From Bordetella parapertussis (GTDB lineage: Bacteria > Pseudomonadota > Gammaproteobacteria > Burkholderiales > Burkholderiaceae_C), in the NCBI GenBank assembly GCA_945900685.1, contig CAMDJS010000019.1:1-27013 (forward strand): DNA of 27,013 nt, written 5' to 3'. The stretch's first letter is position 1; every line of letters begins with the position of its first letter. Under the pieces are notes generated by a model that had not been told where the DNA came from, searched no databases, and saw only the letters and a program-made list of their open reading frames with translations. The translations under genes were made by a program, and so were the position numbers. This document shows, piece by piece, positions 7,995-14,548 of this stretch.

Positions 7995-8186
7995 ATGATC
8001 TACGGAAAAATCTGGACAGTGGTCAAACCTTCTGTCGGCATTCCTATCTTTCTCGCCGCAGTTGCAATCGGATCCTTTTCGGTGCACCTGGCACTGACCC
8101 TGAACACCACATGGGTCAAGAAGTTTTTGAATGGAAGTGCAGCAAGCGCAGCAGTCGTTCAGACTGTCAAAACGCCTACTGCCTGA
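7995..8186 (+). CDS. pucA: LH2 alpha subunit with Phe44-Leu45 (LH3-like)
   Basis: 63-residue antenna peptide. The family N-terminus KIWTVVKPSVGIP (5-17), the membrane helix and H31 (SVHLAL), the bacteriochlorophyll ligand, align without gaps to the LH2 alpha of Rhodoblastus (Rhodopseudomonas) acidophilus. The next conserved block, TTW (38-40), also matches. At 44-45, where B800-850 complexes carry Tyr-Trp that hydrogen-bond the B850 pigments, this protein has Phe-Leu. That pair is found in the blue-shifted B800-820 (LH3) complex. The C-terminal tail is about 10 residues longer than in that species. The Shine-Dalgarno AAGGAG is well placed. Confidence 0.95.
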   Translation: MIYGKIWTVVKPSVGIPIFLAAVAIGSFSVHLALTLNTTWVKKFLNGSAASAAVVQTVKTPTA

Positions 8187-8241
8187 CACAAAAAATTTCT
8201 TTGTGTGATGGGCCGGAGTTTCCAAATTCCGGTCCATTTTT
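8186..8241 (+). terminator. Hairpins between pucA and pucC (attenuator/partial terminator)
   Basis: The first hairpin pairs ACACAAA (8186-8192) with TTTGTGT (8200-8206). The second pairs GGCCGGA (8211-8217) with TCCGG-T-CC (8228-8235), a 7-bp stem with one bulged T, followed by ATTTTT (8236-8241). This resembles an intrinsic terminator four bases before the pucC ATG. Stem-loops at this spot in other puc operons stabilise the pucBA message and limit pucC expression. The same role is inferred here. Confidence 0.65.
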
Positions 8242-8244
8242 CAA

Positions 8245-9609
8245 ATGAATACTTCAGTCGCCAAAACTTCTAAAAACTGGATCAAAATTGGAGCGAAATT
8301 TCTGCCATTTGCAGATGCCGCCTCTGATGAATTACCTTTAAGCCGGCTGCTTCGCCTGTCGTTGTTTCAAATTTCTGTAGGCATGGCCTTGGCCTTGCTG
8401 ATAGGCACCCTGAACCGGGTCATGATTGTTGAACTTCATGTCCCAGCCGCCTTGGTCGCGGTCATGGTTTCACTGCCCTTGCTGTTCGCCCCGTTTCGCG
8501 CGTTGATCGGATTTCGCTCTGACCACCACCGGTCACATTTAGGCTGGCGCCGAGTTCCCTATATTTGGATGGGCACACTCTTGCAGTTTGGTGGCTTTGC
8601 CATCATGCCTTTTGCTTTGCTTGTGCTGGGCGGCATGGGGCAATCTTCCAACGCTCCAGCCTGGGTGGCGCATGTCGGCGCGGGGTTGGCCTTTTTGTTG
8701 GTCGGTGCAGGTCTGCACACCACCCAAACTGTAGGTCTTGCGCTGGCAACCGATCTGGCGCCAGTTGAGGACCGACCCAAGGTGGTGGGTCTGATGTATG
8801 TCATGCTGTTGGTCGGCATCATGATGAGTTCCGTGGTGTTTGGTTATGTGCTGGAAGACTTCACGCCCGGCACCTTGATCCGCACTGTGCAAGGCGCGGC
8901 CGTCCTCACCCTTTGTTTGAACGTCATTGCCTTGTGGAAACAAGAAGGTCGCTCGCGTGACCGACAACCCGGTGTCTATGAAGAAGACCCGGATTTCATG
9001 GAATCTTTCAAGCTGTTTTGCAATGGCAACCATGCCAAACGCAGGTTGATTGCCATCGGTCTGGGCACCATGGCTTTCACCATGGAAGATATTTTGTTGG
9101 AACCCTTTGGCGGTGAAATTTTAGGACTCACTGTGGCCCAAACCACCTACCTGACGGCTGTGCTGGCGATGGGCGGGCTGATTGGATTTGGCTGGGCTTC
9201 AAGAGTTTTGAGCCAAGGTGCAGACCCCTTCAAAATGGCAAGCCTTGGCGCTATGGTGGGTATACCGGCTTTTATCGCAGTGATTGTTTCCGCCCCGCAA
9301 GCTTCCGCTTTGCTGTTTGCCACAGGCGTGCTTTTCATTGGTTTTGGGGCGGGCTTGTTTGGTCATGGCACCTTGACCGCCACCATGAACAGTGCGCCGC
9401 CCGGACAAGCCGGACTGGCCTTGGGCGCGTGGGGCGCGGTGCAAGCATCTACTGCGGGTGCCGCCATGGCGCTTGGCGGCATTTTGCGAGACCTGTCAGC
9501 ACAATTCACAGATTCAGCAACAGCTTATTCCATTGTGTATAGTCTGGAAGTTGTTCTGCTGGTGATGACCGTGATCATCATGAATCCTTTGGTGAAAGCC
9601 AAGTCTTGA
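8245..9609 (+). CDS. pucC: PucC-family membrane protein, LH2 assembly factor
   Basis: 454-residue polytopic inner-membrane protein of the bacteriochlorophyll-delivery branch of the major facilitator superfamily. PucC and its relatives LhaA and BchPucC are needed to assemble LH2, possibly by delivering pigment or shepherding apoproteins. The family segment GTLNRVMIVELHVPAALVAV-MVSLPLLFAPFRALIGFRSD is seen at about residues 53-93, then HRSHLGWRRVPYIW, with about 12 hydrophobic helices by eye. The ATG at 8245 follows directly on a T-run of the preceding hairpin and has no Shine-Dalgarno, which suggests low translation. It is cotranscribed with pucBA if readthrough occurs. Confidence 0.93.
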   Translation: MNTSVAKTSKNWIKIGAKFLPFADAASDELPLSRLLRLSLFQISVGMALALLIGTLNRVMIVELHVPAALVAVMVSLPLLFAPFRALIGFRSDHHRSHLGWRRVPYIWMGTLLQFGGFAIMPFALLVLGGMGQSSNAPAWVAHVGAGLAFLLVGAGLHTTQTVGLALATDLAPVEDRPKVVGLMYVMLLVGIMMSSVVFGYVLEDFTPGTLIRTVQGAAVLTLCLNVIALWKQEGRSRDRQPGVYEEDPDFMESFKLFCNGNHAKRRLIAIGLGTMAFTMEDILLEPFGGEILGLTVAQTTYLTAVLAMGGLIGFGWASRVLSQGADPFKMASLGAMVGIPAFIAVIVSAPQASALLFATGVLFIGFGAGLFGHGTLTATMNSAPPGQAGLALGAWGAVQASTAGAAMALGGILRDLSAQFTDSATAYSIVYSLEVVLLVMTVIIMNPLVKAKS

Positions 9610-9660
9610 GAGCCTGCAAATCAAAAATTCCGTTTAACACACTCACTTGGAGAAATCATC

Positions 9661-9759
9661 ATGAAAATTCAGACAGTCTTACTCATTTTTTGGATCGTGA
9701 TCATGGTGTTTGTATTAGCGAACTGGTTAATCAAACCGAAGAAAACCATTCGTGATTGA
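9661..9759 (+). CDS. 32-residue single-helix membrane peptide at the end of the puc operon
   Basis: An ORF of 32 codons with an ATG at 9661 and a good Shine-Dalgarno (TTGGAG, 9649-9654), starting 51 nt after pucC. The peptide has a short N-terminus (MKIQT), one hydrophobic helix (about residues 6-24, rich in I, L, V, F, W) and a basic tail, IKPKKTIRD, expected in the cytoplasm. It has no His, so it is not a standard bacteriochlorophyll-ligating antenna subunit. I do not recognise the family. Position and topology fit an accessory light-harvesting peptide, comparable in size to the gamma-type peptides of some LH1/LH2 complexes, but this is inference. It lies 7 nt before the converging gene's stop. 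Confidence 0.65.
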   Translation: MKIQTVLLIFWIVIMVFVLANWLIKPKKTIRD

Positions 9760-9766
9760 TTTCTGA

Positions 9767-10810
9767 TTATTTTTTGTCAGCCAGGCTCAGCGCCAAGCTG
9801 AGACCGCTGACAAAAGCGTCTTCGACGCGGTGGCCCAGCAGCCAGTCACCGCATATTCCAAGTTTTAACTTTGGGTCCCACAGGTGTTTTTTACCCAAGG
9901 GCTGAAGAGTTTTGGCATATCGCCACAAATGCGTTTGGGCGAAACCCGGTTCAGCACGTATGCCGGTCAATTCAGAAAACGCCTTTATCAACTTGGCTTG
10001 CACCCGTTCTGCATCATCTTCTAAATGATGTTGCGACCATTCAGCGCTGGCCTGAACCGTCCATCGTTCCACGGAAGAACGCCCCGGTTTAGATGATTCT
10101 CTGCAGATCCAAGCAATCCGGTGATGGGTGCTGCGAGCCGCATTCCATTGCGGTCCCAAATGGCTCAAGCCGGGTTGATTTGCCAATGGGTAGGCCAGCA
10201 TCAAAGTCCAGCAGGGCGCAACCTCTGCATGTGACATCTGATCCAAGCCGCTAAAGCCAGTTGCAGGCGAACCCGACTGTCGCAATAAATAATCCGCCTG
10301 CACATGTGGGATAGCCAAAACCAAGCCGTCGAAAGCTCCATGCTCAGAGCCATCACTGCAAACCAATTTCCATTGTTTTTTGCCTGACTGCAGCAAAAAC
10401 TGCACTTGGGTTTGCAACTGCAGACAGCCCCTATCCAACAAGGGCTGGGCCCAATGTTTGAGCAAGGCATTCATGCCAGGGGCAGCCACAAAATGCGGCT
10501 CGCGCAAGGGCAGCGGGGCTTCAATCACACGTCCTAGAGGATCCAACACCCTGACCGCATTGGCACTCCATGCGCGACAAATGGCTTGGGTGCCCGGCAC
10601 CTCAGTGATGGCTTTCATGAACTGTGGGTCACGAACGGTGAAGTACTGCACACCGTGGTCAAAACTTCCATAGGGTGTGGAGCGCGTAGCCATGCGCCCG
10701 CCCGGGCCGTGGCTTTTCTCAAACACGCTGACCTTGAAACCAGCCTGCACCAGAGTGCGGGCGGCAGTGATGCCAGCCATGCCGGCGCCGATGACAGCAA
10801 TTGTTTTCAT
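9767..10810 (-). CDS. FAD/NAD(P)-dependent amine oxidase-like oxidoreductase (renalase-like)
   Basis: 347 residues. The dinucleotide-binding motif GAGMAGITAARTL is at about 8-20 and is followed by VFEKSHGPGGRMATR (about 29-43), the second FAD-contact segment. FDHGVQYFTVRD then matches the renalase-like/COG3380 group of predicted NAD/FAD oxidoreductases. The FAD-binding C-terminal motif GICGDWLLGHRVEDAFVSGL is complete. The substrate is unknown for bacterial members. The gene begins 9 nt after the LysR stop on the same strand, so the two form an operon. It converges on the puc operon. Confidence 0.85.
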   Translation of the reverse strand: MKTIAVIGAGMAGITAARTLVQAGFKVSVFEKSHGPGGRMATRSTPYGSFDHGVQYFTVRDPQFMKAITEVPGTQAICRAWSANAVRVLDPLGRVIEAPLPLREPHFVAAPGMNALLKHWAQPLLDRGCLQLQTQVQFLLQSGKKQWKLVCSDGSEHGAFDGLVLAIPHVQADYLLRQSGSPATGFSGLDQMSHAEVAPCWTLMLAYPLANQPGLSHLGPQWNAARSTHHRIAWICRESSKPGRSSVERWTVQASAEWSQHHLEDDAERVQAKLIKAFSELTGIRAEPGFAQTHLWRYAKTLQPLGKKHLWDPKLKLGICGDWLLGHRVEDAFVSGLSLALSLADKK

Positions 10811-10819
10811 AGTCCGACT

Positions 10820-11794
10820 CTACACCTTTGTGATGGCCTCGGAACCCATGGCTTCTCCTAATAAGGCCTGGCGGGTGTGAGGGTGGCTCAGTTGCGACAA
10901 CCACCATTGCAGCGCCTTGTCGCCGACAGGCCCTTGCGCGTTGCTTTGGTTGTCTCGCCAAGCGTAGGCCATGCGTCCGCTGCGTTGGGGGCGCAAGACC
11001 TCGCATGCCACCAATTGGCCGCTGTTGAGGTACGGCTGTGCAATGGGCAGTGGCAGAAAGCCCGCACCCATGCCGCGCAATTGCGCATCAAGTTTTACGG
11101 ACATGCTGGGAACGGTGAACACATCCTGACCGGCCAGCAGCCCGATGGTGATGCCGCTGCCTTGTGGGATGGTGTCTGCAACGGCCACGGCTCTGTGAGC
11201 GCGGATGGCGTCATCGCTCAAAGGCTGGCTGGCTCTGGCGAGCGCATGCCCTGGTGCAACAGCGAACACAAATTGCATCACCGGTCCGATTTCCTCAAAC
11301 CGCAAGCCAGAGGGAAGGTCCTCTTGGAGGACCACACCGATGGCTAAGTCTGCCTGTCCCGATGTCAATGCAAACAAGGTTCCGCTGAGCGTTTCTTCTC
11401 GCAAACGCAAGCGGGTAGGCGGGTTGCTTTCGTAAAAACGTTGGCACAAATCCATCACCACCCGATGGTTAATCACGGTGTCCACCACAATGGTGAATTG
11501 ACTCTCCCAGCCGGTGGCCACGCGTTTGATGCGGTGGGCAATGCTGTCCATGTCTTTGAGCAAACGCAAACCTTCGCTCAACAGCTCCTGACCAGCGGCA
11601 GTCAGTCTGGCTTGCCGCGAAGACCGGTCAAACAGCAGCACGTCCAGGCTTTCTTCCATTTGGCGCACTCTGTAACTCAGCGCACTGGGCACCAAACCCA
11701 TGTCACGCGCAGCAGCGGCAAAACTGCCCAATTGGGCAATCGTTTGCAGCATAGTGAGGCTTTCCGGGGTCAAAACATCGCGGGCAAAATTCAT
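10820..11794 (-). CDS. LysR-family transcriptional regulator
   Basis: 324 residues. The N-terminal winged helix-turn-helix (about residues 8-67) has the LysR pattern LTMLQTIAQLGSFAAAARDMGLVPSALSYRVRQMEE followed by LLFDRSSRQARLTAAGQELL. The rest is a periplasmic-binding-like effector domain (about 95-300) with the typical LREETLSGTLFALTSGQADLAIG. The gene is divergent from pirin, with a shared 107-nt region holding a T-N11-A palindrome, so it probably controls pirin and the flavodoxin gene as well as itself and the downstream FAD oxidoreductase. The effector is not evident. The start at 11794 is the family-typical one. Confidence 0.93.
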   Translation of the reverse strand: MNFARDVLTPESLTMLQTIAQLGSFAAAARDMGLVPSALSYRVRQMEESLDVLLFDRSSRQARLTAAGQELLSEGLRLLKDMDSIAHRIKRVATGWESQFTIVVDTVINHRVVMDLCQRFYESNPPTRLRLREETLSGTLFALTSGQADLAIGVVLQEDLPSGLRFEEIGPVMQFVFAVAPGHALARASQPLSDDAIRAHRAVAVADTIPQGSGITIGLLAGQDVFTVPSMSVKLDAQLRGMGAGFLPLPIAQPYLNSGQLVACEVLRPQRSGRMAYAWRDNQSNAQGPVGDKALQWWLSQLSHPHTRQALLGEAMGSEAITKV

Positions 11795-11848
11795 AAGAGC
11801 GCTTTTTGTTCAAATTATTTGAATGATGCCGTCAATTATGGCGCTCTT
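11795..11848. promoter_or_regulatory. Divergent regulatory region with LysR-type palindrome
   Basis: A perfect 7-1-7 palindrome, TTCAAAT-T-ATTTGAA, occupies 11809-11823 and contains T-N11-A (T11810, A11822), the LysR binding pattern. An outer inverted repeat AAGAGCGC (11795-11802)/GCGCTCTT (11841-11848) surrounds it. The left arm directly abuts the LysR start codon, which would allow autoregulation. Confidence 0.6.
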
Positions 11849-11901
11849 GCTCTGGCATCCGATCTTTTAAAGTTGGGTTCTTGTAATGGGGAGGTGTGGA
11901 C

Positions 11902-12603
11902 ATGCTGATATTGCGCAAATCGAATGACAGAGGTTATGCAGACCATGGCTGGTTGAAGTCTTTTCACAGTTTTTCTTTTGCCAACTACCACGACCCCGCG
12001 CACATGGCTTGGGGCAATTTGCGGGTCATCAACGAAGACCGTATCGAGCCCGGCACCGGCTTTGGCACGCACGGTCACCAGGACATGGAAATCATCAGCT
12101 ATGTGCTGAGTGGCGAACTCGCGCACAAAGACAGCATGGGCAACGTCAAGGGCATACCTCCCGGAGATGTACAGCGCATGAGTGCGGGCACGGGCGTACG
12201 GCACAGCGAGTTCAACCATGCGCCTGACCAAGAGACACATTTTTTACAAATTTGGATATTGCCCAACCAGCGTGGAATTGCGCCGGGCTATGAACAAAAA
12301 ACCATTTCACCTGCGTCCAAGCGAGGCGCGTTGGTGCTGGTGGCCAGCCCGCAGCCTGCACCGCAAGCGGTGGCGTTGCATGCCGATGCACACATGTACG
12401 CTGGACTGTTTGACGGTGCAGAAGAAGCGCGTTTGGCACTTGACTCTGATCGCAAAGCCTATGTGTTTTTGGTTCGCGGGTCATTGCTAGTGAACCAACA
12501 GTCTTTGAGCGCTGGAGATGCCTTGATGGTGTCTGGCGAAACACAATTGCATTTTGCCCAAGGGCAGGATGCCGAGGTTCTGGTCTTTGACCTGAGCGCA
12601 TGA
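11902..12603 (+). CDS. Pirin-family bicupin protein
   Basis: 233 residues. Pirins are two-domain cupins that bind a metal ion in the N-terminal domain; bacterial members such as YhhW can oxidise quercetin. The metal ligands are all present: H57 and H59 (GTHGH), and H101 and E103 (VRHSEF). Other pirin blocks are SFSFANYHDP, WGNLRVINEDRI and HFLQIWILPN. The ATG at 11902 is preferred over an in-frame GTG at 11896 because GGGGAGG lies 7 nt upstream. The gene is followed after 22 nt by a flavodoxin-fold reductase, and the two are probably cotranscribed under the divergent LysR regulator. Confidence 0.92.
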   Translation: MLILRKSNDRGYADHGWLKSFHSFSFANYHDPAHMAWGNLRVINEDRIEPGTGFGTHGHQDMEIISYVLSGELAHKDSMGNVKGIPPGDVQRMSAGTGVRHSEFNHAPDQETHFLQIWILPNQRGIAPGYEQKTISPASKRGALVLVASPQPAPQAVALHADAHMYAGLFDGAEEARLALDSDRKAYVFLVRGSLLVNQQSLSAGDALMVSGETQLHFAQGQDAEVLVFDLSA

Positions 12604-12625
12604 TTTTTTTAACAGGAGAGAAAAC

Positions 12626-13156
12626 TTGAAAACTGCAGTTGTTTACCATTCGGGCTACGGCCATACCCAGCGTGTTGCACAAACCGTGGCCGAGGGGGCG
12701 GCAGCAGATCTGATCACGATCGATGCCGATGGCAACATCAGCGCTGCCGACTGGGATATTCTGAATGCCGCCGACGCGATCATTTTTGGTTCACCCACCT
12801 ACATGGGTGTCGTGTCATGGCAATTCAAGAAATTTGCAGACGCCACTTCCAAGCAATGGATGAGCGGGGCATGGAAAGACAAAGTCGCGGGCGGCTTTAC
12901 CATTTCCTCCAACCTGAGTGGTGATAAGTTGTCCACCATCCAATATTTCATGACCCTTTCTATGCAATTGGGCATGGTCTGGGTGGGTCAGGCAGAGCCA
13001 AACAATGGGTCGGTCAATCGTCTGGGTTCATCCTCTGGTGTGATGGCTCAGGTCGGCCCCACCAGCCCCGCCACTGACATTCCCCAAGGCGACTTGGACA
13101 CAGCCAAAATTTACGGCCAACGTGTGGCTCAGATCGCCGCCAAATTGCACGCTTGA
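12626..13156 (+). CDS. Flavodoxin-fold NAD(P)H:quinone reductase (WrbA-like)
   Basis: 176 residues, FMN-binding. The phosphate-binding loop, HSGYGHTQRVAQ, is at about residues 8-19. The isoalloxazine-contact segment is FGSPTYMGVVSWQFKKFAD (about 54-72), and GGFTISSNLSGDKLSTIQYF is like WrbA. Such proteins reduce quinones by two electrons to limit redox cycling. The start is TTG at 12626, supported by AGGAGAG at 12614-12620; there is no ATG nearby. The protein is slightly shorter than WrbA (~198), so it may belong to a neighbouring subfamily of flavodoxin-like reductases. Confidence 0.88.
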   Translation: MKTAVVYHSGYGHTQRVAQTVAEGAAADLITIDADGNISAADWDILNAADAIIFGSPTYMGVVSWQFKKFADATSKQWMSGAWKDKVAGGFTISSNLSGDKLSTIQYFMTLSMQLGMVWVGQAEPNNGSVNRLGSSSGVMAQVGPTSPATDIPQGDLDTAKIYGQRVAQIAAKLHA

Positions 13157-13181
13157 GCTTTGTCGCCAAACCGTCAGGCTT

Positions 13182-13218
13182 GAATGAAGACGTCGGTGCA
13201 ACGCCGAAGACTTCATTC
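13182..13218. terminator. Hairpin after the flavodoxin-fold gene
   Basis: GAATGAAG (13182-13189) pairs with CTTCATTC (13211-13218), with an inner TCGG/CCGA stem. It lies 25 nt beyond the stop. There is no T-run directly after it, so it may be a 3'-end stabiliser rather than an intrinsic terminator. Confidence 0.45.
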
Positions 13219-13262
13219 GGCCAACAGGGGTCGCAGTCTTTTTCATCGGTTAGCATGAAGCC

Positions 13263-13964
13263 ATGAAAATTGTGAGCTTATTGCCTTGGCTGGATTGGCT
13301 GGTTTTGTCTTTTTTTCTGGCCATCTGGGTCGGCTATGCCTGGTTTGCTCGCAGGCTGGCAGTACACAAACATTCCATATTGGCCGCCAGTAATCTCTAC
13401 AGATTGCGATGGATCAAGGTGTCTCTCACGCGGGACCCGCGAGTGCTTGACGGCATCATCACGCAAACGCTGTCGCATCCGCCTTCGTTTTTTTCCTCCA
13501 CCACCATCATCATCATGGGTGGTTTGTTGGCCTTGTTAGGTACAACAGACAAAGCCGCCGAATTGGTACGCGAAATTCCATTCTCACAAGCCACGCCCAT
13601 GCTGGTGTTTGAATTCAAAATACTCGTACTGATAGCCATCTTTGTGTATGCGTTTTTTCGTTTTTCATGGTCCATGCGGCAATACACGTTTGTCGCACTC
13701 ATGATTGGTGCCTTACCGCAACCGCAGTATTTTCTTGATAACCCGCACAAGCAGGATGACTATGCACAGCGTGTGGCTGCGATGACCGGGTTGGCGGCTG
13801 AAACCTTTAACGACGGCCTGCGCGCTTACTATTTTTCTTTTGCCGCCATGGGGTGGTTTTTCTCACCGCTTTTTTTCACGGTCACCACGGTTTTGATCGT
13901 GGCTATTTTGTACAACCGTGAGTTCCATTCAGATGTATTGAAAGTGTTTGATGACGGCAATTAG
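13263..13964 (+). CDS. DUF599-family inner-membrane protein
   Basis: 233 residues with about four hydrophobic helices: near residues 8-28, 77-93, 113-133 and 193-217. It shows the DUF599 core: a DPRVLDGIITQTL segment, PSFFSSTTIIIMGGLLALLG, FEFKILVLIAIFVYAFFRFSWSMRQY and a LIGALP motif. The function of this family is not known to me. It is a single gene, 106 nt after the flavodoxin gene and separated from it by a hairpin. It ends 38 nt before the left SRP RNA copy. No clear ribosome-binding site is seen; the ATG at 13263 fits the hydrophobic N-terminus. Confidence 0.85.
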   Translation: MKIVSLLPWLDWLVLSFFLAIWVGYAWFARRLAVHKHSILAASNLYRLRWIKVSLTRDPRVLDGIITQTLSHPPSFFSSTTIIIMGGLLALLGTTDKAAELVREIPFSQATPMLVFEFKILVLIAIFVYAFFRFSWSMRQYTFVALMIGALPQPQYFLDNPHKQDDYAQRVAAMTGLAAETFNDGLRAYYFSFAAMGWFFSPLFFTVTTVLIVAILYNREFHSDVLKVFDDGN

Positions 13965-14002
13965 GCGGGTCAATCAAAGAATTAGCACGGAAATTGATAA
14001 GT

Positions 14003-14098
14003 TGACGAGCCTTGACCCCGGCACTGGCTCCACAGTTAGGGCTGCTTGGTTCCCCACCTGACCCGGTTGGCCGCTTCACCATGCGGGAAGGCCCGTCA
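14003..14098 (-). ncRNA. ffs: 4.5S SRP RNA, left copy (probably promoterless)
   Basis: This is identical to the right copy over 98 bases (14001-14098 against 15608-15705). Reading the minus strand, the 5' TGACGGGCCTT pairs with the 3' AAGGCTCGTCA as an 11-bp stem with one G-U. The SRP core is GGGTCAGGTG-GGGAACC-AAGCAGCCC with a GGAA tetraloop at 14050-14053, equivalent to the Ffh-binding hairpin of E. coli 4.5S RNA. At the -10 position there is only TAAGCG, unlike TACAAT at the right copy. The RNA sequence is intact, but this copy probably lacks its native promoter. Confidence 0.88.
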
Positions 14099-14548
14099 GT
14101 TCTGCGCTTAGGTGACACACCAAAGTGACACAACAAAACTATTGCAAATTTGCTGAATGTAGTTTTTTCTGCGTGAGTCAAGCATGTTCAGGCACCCCCC
14201 ATACCCCCATCAATTTCCTGCCAGTCTGACCCCCTCCATACCCTGAACCCCCTGATTTGCATATTTGTTCCATCCCCATCATTGATGCTCTAATTTACTA
14301 AGACAATAAACAGTTTCCTAATGCAGGGTTAATGGAGAGCATCGCTATACCTTGTGATTTAAAAGCACTATTCCTAGTGTAGGATCTGGACAGAATTAAG
14401 TGAAAAACTGTCAGCGGTCGCTGAAGGAGTTGGCTAAACCGACAAAGCTCAGAATGCGAATAATGTTCAAGTAGGCGACACTCCTTTTATTAACACGTAT
14501 AGCAATTTACTTTGATAACTTTGAGGTGATTTGTGATAAATTAAAATT
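14099..14548. other. Gene-free left arm of the foreign segment
   Basis: No credible gene is seen in 450 nt. Next to the SRP copy, the 8-mer GTGACACA occurs twice (14113-14120 and 14125-14132). Between 14195 and 14252 there are several C-runs (6, 5, 5, 3 and 5 Cs), so the minus strand is rich in G-runs. The rest is AT-rich and carries short frames without recognisable similarity, possibly decayed mobile-element DNA. Confidence 0.5.
14512..14539 (+). promoter_or_regulatory. Possible promoter of the foreign methyltransferase gene
   Basis: TTGATA at 14512-14517, a 16-nt spacer, then TGATAA at 14534-14539. A start would fall about 3 nt before the ATG at 14549, making the mRNA almost leaderless. 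This agrees with the lack of a well-spaced Shine-Dalgarno; AGGTGA at 14524-14529 is too far away. Confidence 0.3.

Noticed and set aside
7995..8186. LH1 (pufA) instead of LH2 alpha
   Set aside because: The KIWTVVKPSVGIP start and TTW at 38-40, the LH2-type beta partner and the adjacent pucC all point to LH2; no pufLM genes follow.
14003..14098. Repeat as a simple IS terminal repeat or a coding segment (frames reading DGPSRMVKRPTGSG)
   Set aside because: The minus strand matches 4.5S SRP RNA in its terminal stem, tetraloop and core, so the shared reading frames are incidental.
14380..14460. Short frame reading WTELSEKLSAVAEGVG in the foreign segment
   Set aside because: Only about 20 residues before a stop, with no start context and no family I can recognise.
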